Shown here piece after piece: positions 19,338 to 30,182 of a stretch of DNA of 64,000 nt; positions within the stretch are counted from its first letter, which is position 1, and every line of letters starts with the position of its first letter. The stretch lies in NCBI RefSeq assembly GCF_021168555.1, contig NZ_JAJOZS010000005.1, positions 1-64,000 on the forward strand, given 5' to 3'. The DNA is from Stenotrophomonas sp. MMGLT7 (GTDB lineage Bacteria; Pseudomonadota; Gammaproteobacteria; Xanthomonadales; Xanthomonadaceae). The position numbers and the translations under genes were made by a program. The notes below the pieces were generated by a model. It searched no databases. It was not told the origin of the DNA and saw only the letters and a list, made by a program, of their open reading frames with translations.

Positions 19338-19471
19338 CCCCTCTCCCACCGGGAGAGGGGTTGGGGTGAGGGTACGGGGCGAAGCCCTCGCGATGCCTGG
19401 CTACACGAGGCTTCGCCCGTACCCTCATCCGCCCCTTCGGGGCACCTTCTCCCGGTGGGAGAAGGGAACAG
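19338..19471. repeat. complex palindromic intergenic repeat between speA and speE
   Basis: A nested inverted repeat. CCCCTCTCCC/GGGAGAGGGG forms a hairpin at 19338-19360. Then GTGAGGGTACGGGGCGAAGC (from 19366) pairs with GCTTCGCCCGTACCCTCA (19410-19427). CCTTCTCCCGGTGGGAGAAGG closes at 19445-19465. It is related in wording to the repeats at 20391, 41069, 45091 and 45508. Confidence 0.8.
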
Positions 19472-19492
19472 CCCGCCCACTCAGGAATCCCC

Positions 19493-20359
19493 ATGACCGC
19501 CAACGACACCTGGTACATCGAACACTTCCAGCCGACCGGTTCGGCGATCGGCTTCCGCACCACCGGCAAGCTGGACGAGGTGCAGTCGCCGTTCCAGAAG
19601 ATCGAGATCCACGACACCACCGACTGGGGCAGGCTGATGCTGATCGACGGCGCGATCATGCTGACCAGCCGCGACAACTTCTTCTACCACGAGATGATCA
19701 GCCACCCGGCGCTGTTCACCCATGCCGATCCCAAGCGCGTGGTGATCATCGGCGGCGGCGACTGCGGCACCCTGCGCGAGGTGCTCAAGCACCCGGGCGT
19801 GGCCAGCGCCACCCAGTGCGACATCGACGAGCAGGTCACGCGGATGTCGGAGAAGTACTTCCCCGAGCTGTGCGAATCCAATGGCGATCCGCGCGCCGAG
19901 CTGCTGTTCGACGACGGCGTGGCCTACATGGCCAACTGCCCGGCCGGCAGCGTGGACATCGTCATCGTCGACTCGACCGATCCGGTGGGTCCGGCCGAGG
20001 GCCTGTTCAACAAGGCCTTCTACGACAGCTGCTTCCGCGCGCTGAAGGACGACGGCATCCTGGTGCAGCAGTCCGAGTCGCCGCTGGCGCTGCTGGAGCT
20101 GATCAAGGAAATGCGCGCGGAGATGGGCAAGGCCGGTTTCGCCGCGTTCAAGACCCTGCCGTTCCCGCAGCCGTGCTATCCCACCGGCTGGTGGAGCGTG
20201 ACCCTGGCGCGCAAGCATGCCGGCGGCGAGCACGGCGGCTTCGGGTTCCGCAAGGCCGATGCGCAGGCCAAGGGCTTCGACACGCTGTACTACAGCGCCC
20301 ACCTGCACGAGGGCGTGCTGGTCGCGCCGCCGTTCGTGGCCCGCGCGCTGGGAGAGTAG
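19493..20359 (+). CDS. speE: spermidine synthase
   Basis: 288 aa. Transfers aminopropyl from decarboxylated SAM to putrescine. Rossmann motif IGGGDCGTLREVLKH near residues 82-96 and the catalytic DSTDPVGPAEGL segment are present. Cleanly started at ATG 19493 behind CAGGA. speA is divergent, so agmatine production and spermidine synthesis are side by side. speD is not in the window. Confidence 0.95.
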   Translation: MTANDTWYIEHFQPTGSAIGFRTTGKLDEVQSPFQKIEIHDTTDWGRLMLIDGAIMLTSRDNFFYHEMISHPALFTHADPKRVVIIGGGDCGTLREVLKHPGVASATQCDIDEQVTRMSEKYFPELCESNGDPRAELLFDDGVAYMANCPAGSVDIVIVDSTDPVGPAEGLFNKAFYDSCFRALKDDGILVQQSESPLALLELIKEMRAEMGKAGFAAFKTLPFPQPCYPTGWWSVTLARKHAGGEHGGFGFRKADAQAKGFDTLYYSAHLHEGVLVAPPFVARALGE

Positions 20360-20390
20360 GAGCTTTCCACTCCGGCGGCGCCTGTATACG

Positions 20391-20529
20391 AAGTTCCCTT
20401 CTCCCGCTTGCGGGGGAAGGTGCCCGAAGGGCGGATGGGGGCTGCCTGGAGCATGGGAAAGCCACCGCACAAGCGCCCCCATCCGGCGCTGCGCGCCACC
20501 TTCCCCCCGCAAGCGGGAGAAGGGAACTT
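20391..20529. repeat. 139-bp palindromic intergenic repeat downstream of speE
   Basis: Outer arms AAGTTCCCTTCTCCCGCTTG (20391-20410) and CAAGCGGGAGAAGGGAACTT (20510-20529) are perfect inverse complements. Inner arms around GGATGGGGGC and GCCCCCATCC pair again. The whole unit can fold into one long hairpin. Confidence 0.85.
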
Positions 20530-20581
20530 GCCTGTTGCTGCTTGAGGAAGAGACAGGCAGTGGCAGCGAGGATGCCGCATT

Positions 20582-20612
20582 GCAGACACCCGCCTTTCCG
20601 GCGGGTGTCTGC
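20582..20612 (+). terminator. perfect 13-bp hairpin, probable terminator
   Basis: GCAGACACCCGCC (20582-20594), loop TTTCC, then GGCGGGTGTCTGC (20600-20612). The stem is perfect and very stable. No U-run follows on either strand, so strict Rho-independence is uncertain. Confidence 0.5.
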
Positions 20613-20717
20613 GTCTGCGCGTGGCAATTGCGATGGCGCGGCGATATCGCCACCGGTGGAACGATCCTTTCGGCCGGAAACCCGCGTCCGGCGCGTGGAA
20701 AACCGCAAGGCGCGAGT

Positions 20718-20760
20718 AGAATTCAATAAGTGAACTGGCCAGTTCACGTGAAAGAATTCT
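20718..20760. promoter_or_regulatory. composite palindrome, likely operator for the downstream kinase gene
   Basis: The inner 18-bp perfect palindrome GTGAACTGGCCAGTTCAC spans 20730-20747. It is flanked symmetrically by AGAATTC (20718-20724) and GAATTCT (20754-20760), so both dyads share a centre within half a base. A -10-like TAGAAT (20717-20722) overlaps the left outer arm, which would let a dimeric repressor block initiation. The cognate regulator is not evident nearby. Confidence 0.45.
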
Positions 20761-20801
20761 GTCACACGCCCCATCACCCCTTGCAACGAACCGCTTCCGA
20801 C

Positions 20802-21491
20802 ATGAACAGGTGTCCTTGCCCGGCATCGACCGGGGCCCCCGCTTCTGCGCCCTCCACCGCTGCCGCCGTCGTCCCCACCGAACTGCTCAAGCGCGGCCAG
20901 CGCCTGCTGGAGCCGGATGTCTACCGCACCTGCCTGCATGGCCGCGCCGCAGTGGTCAAGGACTACACCCGCTACCGCCACACGCCGCTGTCGCTGGTGG
21001 CGCGGCTGCTGGTGCGCCGCGAGGCGCGCATGCTGCAGCGGCTCGGCGGCTGGCGCCATGCGCCGGCGCTGCTGGGCACGCTGGGCGGGCTGGCGCTGGG
21101 CATGGAGTTCATCCCCGGCGACACCCTCAGCGACAGCGCCAGCTACGTGGGCCGCGAGGTCTTCGACCAGCTGCAGGCGGCGCTGAACAAGCTGCACTCG
21201 GCCGGCATCACCCACAACGACCTGCACGGCACCAACGTCCTGGTCAGCGCCGGGGTGCCGGTGCTGATCGACTTCACCGCCGCCTGGCAGGCCCCGCGCT
21301 GGCTGCGCAACAGCCTCATCGCCCGCCAGTTGCGACGCGGCGACCGCGCCAACCTGCTCAAGCTGCGCCAGCGCCTCACCGGCCTCGCCCCCACTCCCGA
21401 ACAGGCCCGGCTGGCCGCCGAACCGGCGTGGATCCGCCGGCTGCGCCAGGCCTGGAAGCAGTGCTACCGCAGCCTCAAGGGTGGGCGCTGA
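20802..21491 (+). CDS. small RIO/Kdo-kinase-like protein kinase
   Basis: 229 aa. Protein-kinase-like fold of the lipopolysaccharide kinase/RIO type. A VVKDY segment supplies the ATP lysine, the catalytic loop reads HNDLHGTN near residues 137-144, and the metal aspartate is in LIDFTAAW. Length and motifs resemble Kdo/heptose kinases or InaA-like proteins, so phosphorylation of an envelope glycan is possible, but a protein substrate is not excluded. ATG 20802 chosen. A GTG at 20730 lies within the palindrome. Convergent with the PII gene. Confidence 0.75.
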   Translation: MNRCPCPASTGAPASAPSTAAAVVPTELLKRGQRLLEPDVYRTCLHGRAAVVKDYTRYRHTPLSLVARLLVRREARMLQRLGGWRHAPALLGTLGGLALGMEFIPGDTLSDSASYVGREVFDQLQAALNKLHSAGITHNDLHGTNVLVSAGVPVLIDFTAAWQAPRWLRNSLIARQLRRGDRANLLKLRQRLTGLAPTPEQARLAAEPAWIRRLRQAWKQCYRSLKGGR

Positions 21492-21515
21492 CGCCGCCGG
21501 CGGCGGCGCGGCGGC

Positions 21516-23844
<2,329 letters not shown>

Positions 23845-24022
23845 GCCCCGGCATCGACGCGGCCCCCTGCCGGAACGACGCGCCGTTCAAGTCCGAACCC
23901 TGCTGCGGCGCCACGGGAGGGGAATCCTCTACGCGATACCGGCGCAGCGGATGCCGTCCTTGTCGCCGCCGATGGTGTCGGCGGCACCGTGGCCGAAGGC
24001 AGCTGCGCTCTCCCGCCGGCGC

Positions 24023-24757
24023 TCACGGGTCGTCCAGCAGGCGCTTCACGCGGGCGGCATGGTGATTGAGGAAATCCCGCGTCAGCGCGTAGTGCTCGGT
24101 CTGCTCGTAGGCCACTTCGGCGATGCCGTTCTCGTCGAACTTCAGGATCCGCGCATTCGGGTAGGCGAGCAGGATCGGCGAATGGGTGGCGATGATGAAC
24201 TGCGATCCCTGGCGGACCAGGCCATGGATCGCCGACAGCGCCGCCAGCTGCCGGCTGGGCGACAGCGCAGCCTCGGGCTCGTCGAACAGGTACAGTCCGT
24301 CGCCCTTGAGCTTGTGCAGCAGCACCGCCATGAACGCCTCGCCATGCGAGCGCGCATGCAGCGAGCGATGGCCGTAGCCGCCCAGGTAGCGCACCTCGTC
24401 CATGTACGTGGCCACGTTGAAGAAGGTCTCCGCGCGCAGGAAGTAGTGGTCGCGCGGAGCGCGCCAGCTGCGCACCAGGCGCAGCATCCTGCCCAGGCCG
24501 GACACCGACTCGGTGGTGGCCAGGCGCACGTTGCGGGTGCCGCCCTCGGCGCCGTGGCCTAGCGCGACGGCCAGCGCCTCGAGCACGGTCGACTTGCCCG
24601 AGCCGTTCTCGCCGACGAAGAAGGTCACGTCCGCATGGAAGTCGATCCCGTCCAGCGCACGCACGGCGGCAATGTCCAGCGGATGGCGGCCCAGGTCCGC
24701 ATCGGCCGGCAGCTTCAACTCCGCCCGCCTGAGGTAGGGCTTGGCTTCGCCCAGCAT
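24023..24757 (-). CDS. stand-alone ABC-type AAA ATPase (COG3910-like)
   Basis: 244 aa. Walker A GENGSGKST near residues 49-57, Walker B LYLFDEPEAALSP, and an H-loop in IIATHSPILLAYPNA. No membrane domain or partner gene is adjacent. Such small SMC-like ATPases are widespread and uncharacterised. Some belong to overcoming-lysogenization-type groups, but this one lacks a TOPRIM domain. Codon use looks like its neighbours, so recent transfer is not indicated. Confidence 0.8.
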   Translation of the reverse strand: MLGEAKPYLRRAELKLPADADLGRHPLDIAAVRALDGIDFHADVTFFVGENGSGKSTVLEALAVALGHGAEGGTRNVRLATTESVSGLGRMLRLVRSWRAPRDHYFLRAETFFNVATYMDEVRYLGGYGHRSLHARSHGEAFMAVLLHKLKGDGLYLFDEPEAALSPSRQLAALSAIHGLVRQGSQFIIATHSPILLAYPNARILKFDENGIAEVAYEQTEHYALTRDFLNHHAARVKRLLDDP

Positions 24758-24829
24758 GTTCGCCTCCTTCCGCCCGCGCGATGGCCGTCGCCCGCCAGTA
24801 TCGTCGCTCAGGGTGCGGCAGCTCCCGGA

Positions 24830-25942
24830 TCAACCGCCGCCGGCCAGCTCCACGCAGTCCAGCGCCGGCAGCGTGCCGCCGGCCACCGCCGCGGCGATGG
24901 CGGCATCGGCCTGCACGGTGTCGATGCCGTGCGCCGGGTACCAGGCCCGGTCGTAGTAGCTGTGGGCGTAGCGCTCGCCCGAGTCGCACAGGATGGTCAC
25001 GATCGAACCGCCGCGCCCGGCCGCGCGCATGCGCTGCGCGGCGGCCAGCACGCCGACGAAGTTGGTGCCGGTTGAACCGCCCACGCGGCGGCCCAGGGTG
25101 GCGCTGACGTGGCGCATCGCCGCCAGGCTCAGCGCGTCGGGCACCTTGACCATCGCGTCCACGCAGCTGGGGATGAAGCTCGGCTCCACCCGCGGCCGGC
25201 CGATGCCCTCCACCCGCGAGCCGCCGGTGCTGGCGATGTCGCGCCAGGGCCGGCCGGCCAGCGCTTCGCGGTAGCCATCGAAGAACACCGACACCTCCGG
25301 GTCCGCGCACAGGATGCGGGTGTCGTGGCAGCGGTAGCGCACGTAGCGCCCCAGGGTGGCCGCGGTGCCGCCGGTGCCGGGGCTGCAGACGATCCACTCC
25401 GGCACCGGGTGCGGTTCCAGCGCCATCTGCTTGAAGATCGACTCGGCGATGTTGTTGTTGGCGCGCCAGTCGGTGGCGCGCTCGGCGTAGGTGAACTGGT
25501 CCATGAAGTGGCCGCCGGTCTCGCGCGCGAGCCGGTGCGAGGCGCCGTCCAGGTCGCAGGCGCGCTCGACCAGCTGGCAGCGCCCGCCCTGGAACTCGAT
25601 GGCGGCGATCTTCTCCGGCGAGGTCGAGGCCGGGATCACCGCCACGAACGGCAGCCCCAGCAGGCGGGCGAAGTAGGCCTCCGACACCGCGGTCGAGCCG
25701 CTGGAGGCCTCGATCACCGGCGCGCCCTCGCGCAGCCAGCCGTTGGCCAGCGCGTACAGGAACAGCGAGCGCGCCAGCCGGTGCTTGAGGCTGCCGGTGG
25801 GGTGGCTGGACTCGTCCTTGAGGTAGATGTCGATGCCGGGGAAGCCGGGCAGCGACAGCGGGATCAGGTGGGTATCGGCCGAGCGGTTGAAGTCGGCCTC
25901 GATCTTGCGGATGGCCTGGGCCACCCAGTCGCGATGGGTCAT
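24830..25942 (-). CDS. PLP-dependent cysteine synthase-family protein
   Basis: 370 aa. Fold type II PLP enzyme of the CysK/cystathionine beta-synthase group. The PLP lysine is in [10 protein letters not shown] near residue 53, with the substrate loop [12 protein letters not shown] and phosphate-binding loop [13 protein letters not shown]. Closer in shape to Cds1-like L-cysteine desulfhydrases than to CysK, so it may make or degrade cysteine. The direction cannot be read from sequence. Monocistronic by spacing. Confidence 0.85.
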   Translation of the reverse strand: MTHRDWVAQAIRKIEADFNRSADTHLIPLSLPGFPGIDIYLKDESSHPTGSLKHRLARSLFLYALANGWLREGAPVIEASSGSTAVSEAYFARLLGLPFVAVIPASTSPEKIAAIEFQGGRCQLVERACDLDGASHRLARETGGHFMDQFTYAERATDWRANNNIAESIFKQMALEPHPVPEWIVCSPGTGGTAATLGRYVRYRCHDTRILCADPEVSVFFDGYREALAGRPWRDIASTGGSRVEGIGRPRVEPSFIPSCVDAMVKVPDALSLAAMRHVSATLGRRVGGSTGTNFVGVLAAAQRMRAAGRGGSIVTILCDSGERYAHSYYDRAWYPAHGIDTVQADAAIAAAVAGGTLPALDCVELAGGG

Positions 25943-26068
25943 GTCGGTGCGGTCGGGTCAGGCGGGAAAAACGCGCCCACGATACACCTGCCGTGACGGC
26001 GGACAGGCCGCGTGCGGCCGTGATGGCGTCCCGATCCTGCCGCTACGGCGACGGCACGCCGCCCCCGC

Positions 26069-26281
26069 TCAGGCATCCACCACCGTGAAGCCGGCATCGG
26101 CGATCACCTCCTTGATCGCCTCGACGTCGGTGCCGGCTGCGTCGTAGCCGACGCTGACCTGCCCGGTTTCCAGCACGATGTCGGTGGAGGTGACGCCGTC
26201 GGTGCCCTCGAGCACGCGCTTGAGGCGGCCCGAGCAGCCGCTGCAGGTCATGCCGTCGACTTTCAGTTCGATGTTGCTCAT
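26069..26281 (-). CDS. copZ: copper chaperone, heavy-metal-associated domain
   Basis: 70 aa, a single HMA ferredoxin-like domain. The copper-binding motif GMTCSGC occupies residues 10-16. CopZ passes Cu(I) to the P-type ATPase in the cytoplasm. It lies 173 nt downstream of copA on the same strand, so it may be in the same transcript or have its own promoter in the spacer. Confidence 0.93.
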   Translation of the reverse strand: MSNIELKVDGMTCSGCSGRLKRVLEGTDGVTSTDIVLETGQVSVGYDAAGTDVEAIKEVIADAGFTVVDA

Positions 26282-26454
26282 CGTTGTTTTCCCAAGGTTG
26301 GAAGTGTGAATAGGCCGCTGCGGGAAAGAGATCATCGTGCCACCCGCGCACCCGGCACAGCCAAGCCTGGCTGCGAGGGTCGCTACGGGTGCGGCCTGCG
26401 GCCTTGCCCGGACCATGGCTCGCACGCTCGATCGACGGCGGCCCGTGGCAAAGA

Positions 26455-28884
26455 TCATCGCGCGCGCCAGCGGCCCAGCAGCAGCGAGTTGCCGACCACC
26501 GAGATCGAACTCATCGCCATCGCCGCGCCGGCGACCACCGGGTTGAGCAGGCCGAAGGCCGCCAGCGGGATGCCGAGCACGTTGTAGAAGAAGGCGAAGA
26601 ACAGGTTCTGGCGGATCTTGCGCACGGTGGCGCCGGACAGGTCGATGGCGGTGGCCACGCCGCGCAGGTCGCCCTTGACCAGCACCACGTCGGCCGCCTC
26701 CACCGCGATGTCCGAGCCGGCGCCGACGGCGAAGCTGACGTCGGCCGCGGCCAGCGCCGGGGCGTCGTTGATGCCGTCGCCGACCATGCCGACATGGCCG
26801 CCACCCAGCTGCTGCAGGCGCTGCACTTCGCCGGCCTTGTCCTGCGGCAGCACCTCGGCGGCGAAGCGGGTAATGCCGACCTGGTCGGCGATGGCCCTGG
26901 CGGTGTGGCGGTTGTCGCCGGTCATCATCACCACCTCGATGCCCAGCGCCTTGAGCCGGGCCACCGCCTCGCGCGAGGTCTCGCGCAGCGGGTCGGCGAT
27001 GGCGATGTAGCCGGCCACCGTGCCGTCCAGTGCCACGCCGACCACGGTCTGGCCCCTGGCCTGGGCGGCCTCGGCACGCTGCCGAAGGCCGGCGTCGGAC
27101 AGGGGGCCGGTCAGCTCGACCATCCACGCCGGCGAGCCGAGCGCAGCCTGGCGGCCTTCGACGCGGCCGCGCACGCCCTTGCCCGGCACGGTGTCGAAAT
27201 CCTCGACCGCGGGCGCCTGCAGGGCCTCGGCCTTCTTCTGGATCGCGCGCGCCAGCGGGTGCTCGGAACCGGCTTCCAGCGCCGCGGCCCAGCGCAGCAG
27301 TTCGCTGCCGTCGACGCCGGCCGGCACGATCACCTCGGTCACTTCCGGGCGCCCCTGGGTCAGGGTGCCGGTCTTGTCCACCACCAGCGTCTTCAGCGCA
27401 CGGGCGCGCTCGAGCACCTCGGCGTTGCGGATCAGGATGCCGGCCCTGGCGCCCATGCCGGTGCCGACCATGATCGCGGTCGGCGTGGCCAGGCCCAGCG
27501 CGCACGGGCAGGCGATCACCAGCACCGCCACCGCATGCACCAGCGCGGTGGCGAAGGTGCCGGTGACCATCCAGGTGACGGCCAGGGTGAGCATGGCGAT
27601 GGCCACCACCACCGGCACGAAGATGCCGGCGATCCTGTCCACCAGGTGCTGGATCGGCGCCTTGGAGCCCTGCGCCTCGTCGACCATGCGGATGATCTGC
27701 GCCAGCAGGGTGTCGGCACCGACGCCGGTGGCGCGCGCACGCAGCATGCCGAACTGGTTGACGGTGGCGGCGAACAGCGTGCTGCCCGGCTCCTTGCCCA
27801 CCGGCATCGACTCGCCCGACAGCATCGCCTCGTCCACGCTGGACGTGCCGGCGATGACCTCGCCGTCCACCGGCACGCGCTCGCCGGCGGCGACCACGAA
27901 GATGTCGCCGACCACCAGGCTGCCGGCATCGACCTCGACGATGCGGCCGTCGCGCTCGACCTTGGCGGTCCGCGGCTTGAGGTCGAGCAGCGCGCGGATG
28001 GCCGAGGAGGTGTTGCGCCTGGCGCGCGCCTCCAGCAGCCGCCCGAGCAGGATCAGGGTGATGATCGAGGCGCTGGCCTCGAAGTAGACGTGCTGGCCGT
28101 CCAGCCCGGACACGGTGACCACCGCGCTGTACAGCCAGGCCATGCTGGTGCCGAGCGCGACCAGCACGTCCATGTTGGCGGTGCCCGAGCGCAGCGACTT
28201 GAACGCGGCCGTGTAGAAGCGCGCGCCGATCCAGAACTGCACCGGCGTGGCCAGCAGCATCTGCAGCCAGCGCGGCAGCAGGTCGGCATGGTGGCCGCCG
28301 AGCAGGTGGCCGAGGCTGCCGAAGTCGAACATGGCGAACATCTGCGCGAACAGCGGCGCCGTCAGCACCACCGAGGCGGCGAACGTCAGCACCTGCCGGC
28401 GCCAGGCGCCGCGCTCGGCCTGTTCGCGCGCGGCCATCTCGGCCTCGCCCATCTCGCGCACTTCGCTGGCGCCGAAACCGGCCTTGCCGATGCGCCTGAC
28501 GATCCCGCCCGCATCGACCACGCCGGGGGTGTACTGCACCCGCGCCTTGGCCGAGGCGAAGTTGACGTTGCCGGCGATCACCCCCGGGGTCCTGGCCAGC
28601 ACGCCCTCGATGGCGGCCGCGCACGCCGCGCAGCTCATGCCGGTGATGTCCAGCGCCAGCGTTTCCGGCGGCACCGAGAAGCCGGCCTTGCCGATGCTCG
28701 CCACCAGCGCCTCGGGCTCGACCCGGGTGCTGTCGTATTCCAGGCGCACGCGCTCGCTGGCGAAGTTGACCTGTGCCTTCACCCCGGGAAAGCGGTTGAG
28801 CACCTTCTCGATGGTGGTCGCGCAGGCCGCGCAGGTCATGCCGCGGACCGGGAGGCTCAGGATGGTGGAGGTGGTCCGGCTCAT
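26455..28884 (-). CDS. copA: Cu(I)-exporting P1B-type ATPase
   Basis: 809 aa. Two N-terminal HMA domains (GMTCAAC and GMSCAAC), eight predicted membrane segments, the CPC metal site in ACPCALG, the phosphorylation motif DKTGTLT, the P1B marker SEHPLA, TGDN and GDGINDAP. Exports Cu(I) from the cytoplasm. ATG 28884 overlaps the end of the MerR regulator by four bases, so regulator and pump are co-expressed. Longer upstream frames are read-through of the regulator. Confidence 0.96.
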   Translation of the reverse strand: MSRTTSTILSLPVRGMTCAACATTIEKVLNRFPGVKAQVNFASERVRLEYDSTRVEPEALVASIGKAGFSVPPETLALDITGMSCAACAAAIEGVLARTPGVIAGNVNFASAKARVQYTPGVVDAGGIVRRIGKAGFGASEVREMGEAEMAAREQAERGAWRRQVLTFAASVVLTAPLFAQMFAMFDFGSLGHLLGGHHADLLPRWLQMLLATPVQFWIGARFYTAAFKSLRSGTANMDVLVALGTSMAWLYSAVVTVSGLDGQHVYFEASASIITLILLGRLLEARARRNTSSAIRALLDLKPRTAKVERDGRIVEVDAGSLVVGDIFVVAAGERVPVDGEVIAGTSSVDEAMLSGESMPVGKEPGSTLFAATVNQFGMLRARATGVGADTLLAQIIRMVDEAQGSKAPIQHLVDRIAGIFVPVVVAIAMLTLAVTWMVTGTFATALVHAVAVLVIACPCALGLATPTAIMVGTGMGARAGILIRNAEVLERARALKTLVVDKTGTLTQGRPEVTEVIVPAGVDGSELLRWAAALEAGSEHPLARAIQKKAEALQAPAVEDFDTVPGKGVRGRVEGRQAALGSPAWMVELTGPLSDAGLRQRAEAAQARGQTVVGVALDGTVAGYIAIADPLRETSREAVARLKALGIEVVMMTGDNRHTARAIADQVGITRFAAEVLPQDKAGEVQRLQQLGGGHVGMVGDGINDAPALAAADVSFAVGAGSDIAVEAADVVLVKGDLRGVATAIDLSGATVRKIRQNLFFAFFYNVLGIPLAAFGLLNPVVAGAAMAMSSISVVGNSLLLGRWRAR

Positions 28885-29360
28885 CGATCCCGTTCGCCTG
28901 CGGGAGCGTGCTTGCCGCAACGCATCGCCGGCGGCGACACGGGCTCGCCCTGGATGTCGGCCAGGATCGGGCAGCACTCCGGCTCGCCGCCGCCCGGGCA
29001 CTCGTCCACCAGCCGTGCCAGTGCGTCACGCGTCTCGGTCAGCCGCGCGATGCGCCGGTCGAGCTCGTCCAGGCGCTTGCCGGCGCGTTGCTTGATGCCT
29101 TCCACGCCATGTTCGCGATCGCCCTGCAGTTCCAGCAGGTCGCCGATCTCCCGCAGCGAGAACCCCAGCCCCTTGGCGCGGCGGATGAAGCGCACCCGCT
29201 CCACGGCGCGGGCGTCGTACTCGCGATAGCCCGACGCCCGCCGCTGCGGCAGCGGCAGCAGGCCCTCGCGCTCGTAGTAGCGGATGGTGTCGATGGCGAC
29301 CTCGCTCTGCCGGGCGAGGGCACCGATGGTGAAGCGGGAGCTGGCGCGGGCGGGGCTCAT
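28881..29360 (-). CDS. cueR: MerR family copper-responsive regulator (CueR-like)
   Basis: 159 aa. Winged HTH (FTIGALARQSEVAIDTIRYYEREGLL), coiled-coil dimer helix, and a metal loop CPGGGEPECC. The C-x7-C spacing matches CueR, where two cysteines bind Cu(I), with one extra cysteine here. MerR proteins twist an over-long promoter spacer to activate it. The ATG at 29360 is preferred to the TTG at 29366. It lies only a few bases downstream of the predicted transcription start, so the mRNA may be leaderless. It drives its own operon with copA. Confidence 0.9.
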   Translation of the reverse strand: MSPARASSRFTIGALARQSEVAIDTIRYYEREGLLPLPQRRASGYREYDARAVERVRFIRRAKGLGFSLREIGDLLELQGDREHGVEGIKQRAGKRLDELDRRIARLTETRDALARLVDECPGGGEPECCPILADIQGEPVSPPAMRCGKHAPAGERDR

Positions 29361-29368
29361 GGGCAACG

Positions 29369-29400
29369 ATCGTAGATTCTGGACACGGGTCCAGGGTCAA
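29369..29400 (-). promoter_or_regulatory. MerR-type promoter/operator of cueR-copA
   Basis: Minus strand: -35 TTGACC (29400-29395), a 20-nt spacer and -10 TACGAT (29374-29369). A perfect dyad CTGGAC/GTCCAG (29379-29394) fills the spacer. Over-long spacers with a central dyad are the hallmark of MerR-controlled metal promoters. The wording resembles the E. coli zntA promoter as well as CueR sites, so metal choice rests on the protein. Confidence 0.75.
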
Positions 29401-29610
29401 TCGAATCCTGTCGTATCGCAATATTCCGTTCAGTAAACATCCGTCATTTGCCCGGTTCATCGTGCGGCAACGGCTTGCGCGACCCGTCATGCACCCGGTG
29501 GGGGCGACTCCGGGGTTCGCCGGGGGCCATTCCGGCCCACGCCGGACAGTTGCCAGCCGCGGCCGCTCCAGTATCCTCTGCTCCAAGTCCTCCCCCGACC
29601 CGTCGCCCCG

Positions 29611-30078
29611 TTGACCACCTTCGTCCTGCTGACACGCCTGCTGCTGTGCCTGAGCCTCGTGCTCAACGGCACCGGCTCGGCCGTGCTGCCGATGCAGGCG
29701 CTGGCCGGCGATCACGCGCGGGCCGCGACCGAACACGTGCCCGCGGCGGAGTCCGCGCCGCCCTCGGCGCATGCCGGCATGCCGATGCACGGGCACGCCG
29801 GGCACGCCGGGCACGCCGGCATGGCGATGGCGTCCTGCCACGACACCGCACCGCCGCCGGCCGGCTGCGGCGATGGCGCGCAGGACCACGGTAGCGGCAA
29901 GGACAGCTGCTGCACCTCCGCCGCCAGCTGCCAGTGCCCGCATGCGCAACCGCTGCCGGCATTGACCGCCCTGCCGGTGCTGTCCTCGCCGGCCCTGCGG
30001 CTGGCGGTCCCCGCCGTCCGCCAGCACGAACGCGGCTCGCCCGGCCTGCCCCGGCTCGATCGGCCTCCCATCGCCTGA
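29611..30078 (+). CDS. copL: CopL family metal-binding regulatory protein
   Basis: 155 aa from a TTG start. N-terminal signal-like hydrophobic segment, a His/Met/Ala-rich stretch (HAGMPMHGHAGHAGHAG) and a Cys-rich patch (CHD, CGD, CCTSAASCQC). This matches CopL of Xanthomonas, which lies upstream of copAB and is needed for their copper induction, possibly through a leader/attenuation mechanism. Divergent from cueR-copA with a 210-nt gap. The TTG start is the least certain part. Confidence 0.8.
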   Translation: MTTFVLLTRLLLCLSLVLNGTGSAVLPMQALAGDHARAATEHVPAAESAPPSAHAGMPMHGHAGHAGHAGMAMASCHDTAPPPAGCGDGAQDHGSGKDSCCTSAASCQCPHAQPLPALTALPVLSSPALRLAVPAVRQHERGSPGLPRLDRPPIA

Positions 30079-30182
30079 TCCCCGATGCCGCCGCGCGACG
30101 GCGGCCGTCAGGCCATGCATGCGTGGCCGATCCGCGAGCGGACGCCCGGCGTCCGGCTCCCTGCATCGCATCGAGGATTTCC

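Noticed and set aside
17363-19369. 668-codon plus-strand frame
   Set aside because: Antisense to speA with no recognisable domain.
26389-29229. 946-codon plus-strand frame
   Set aside because: Antisense to the copper ATPase gene; His/Gly/Ala-rich shadow product.
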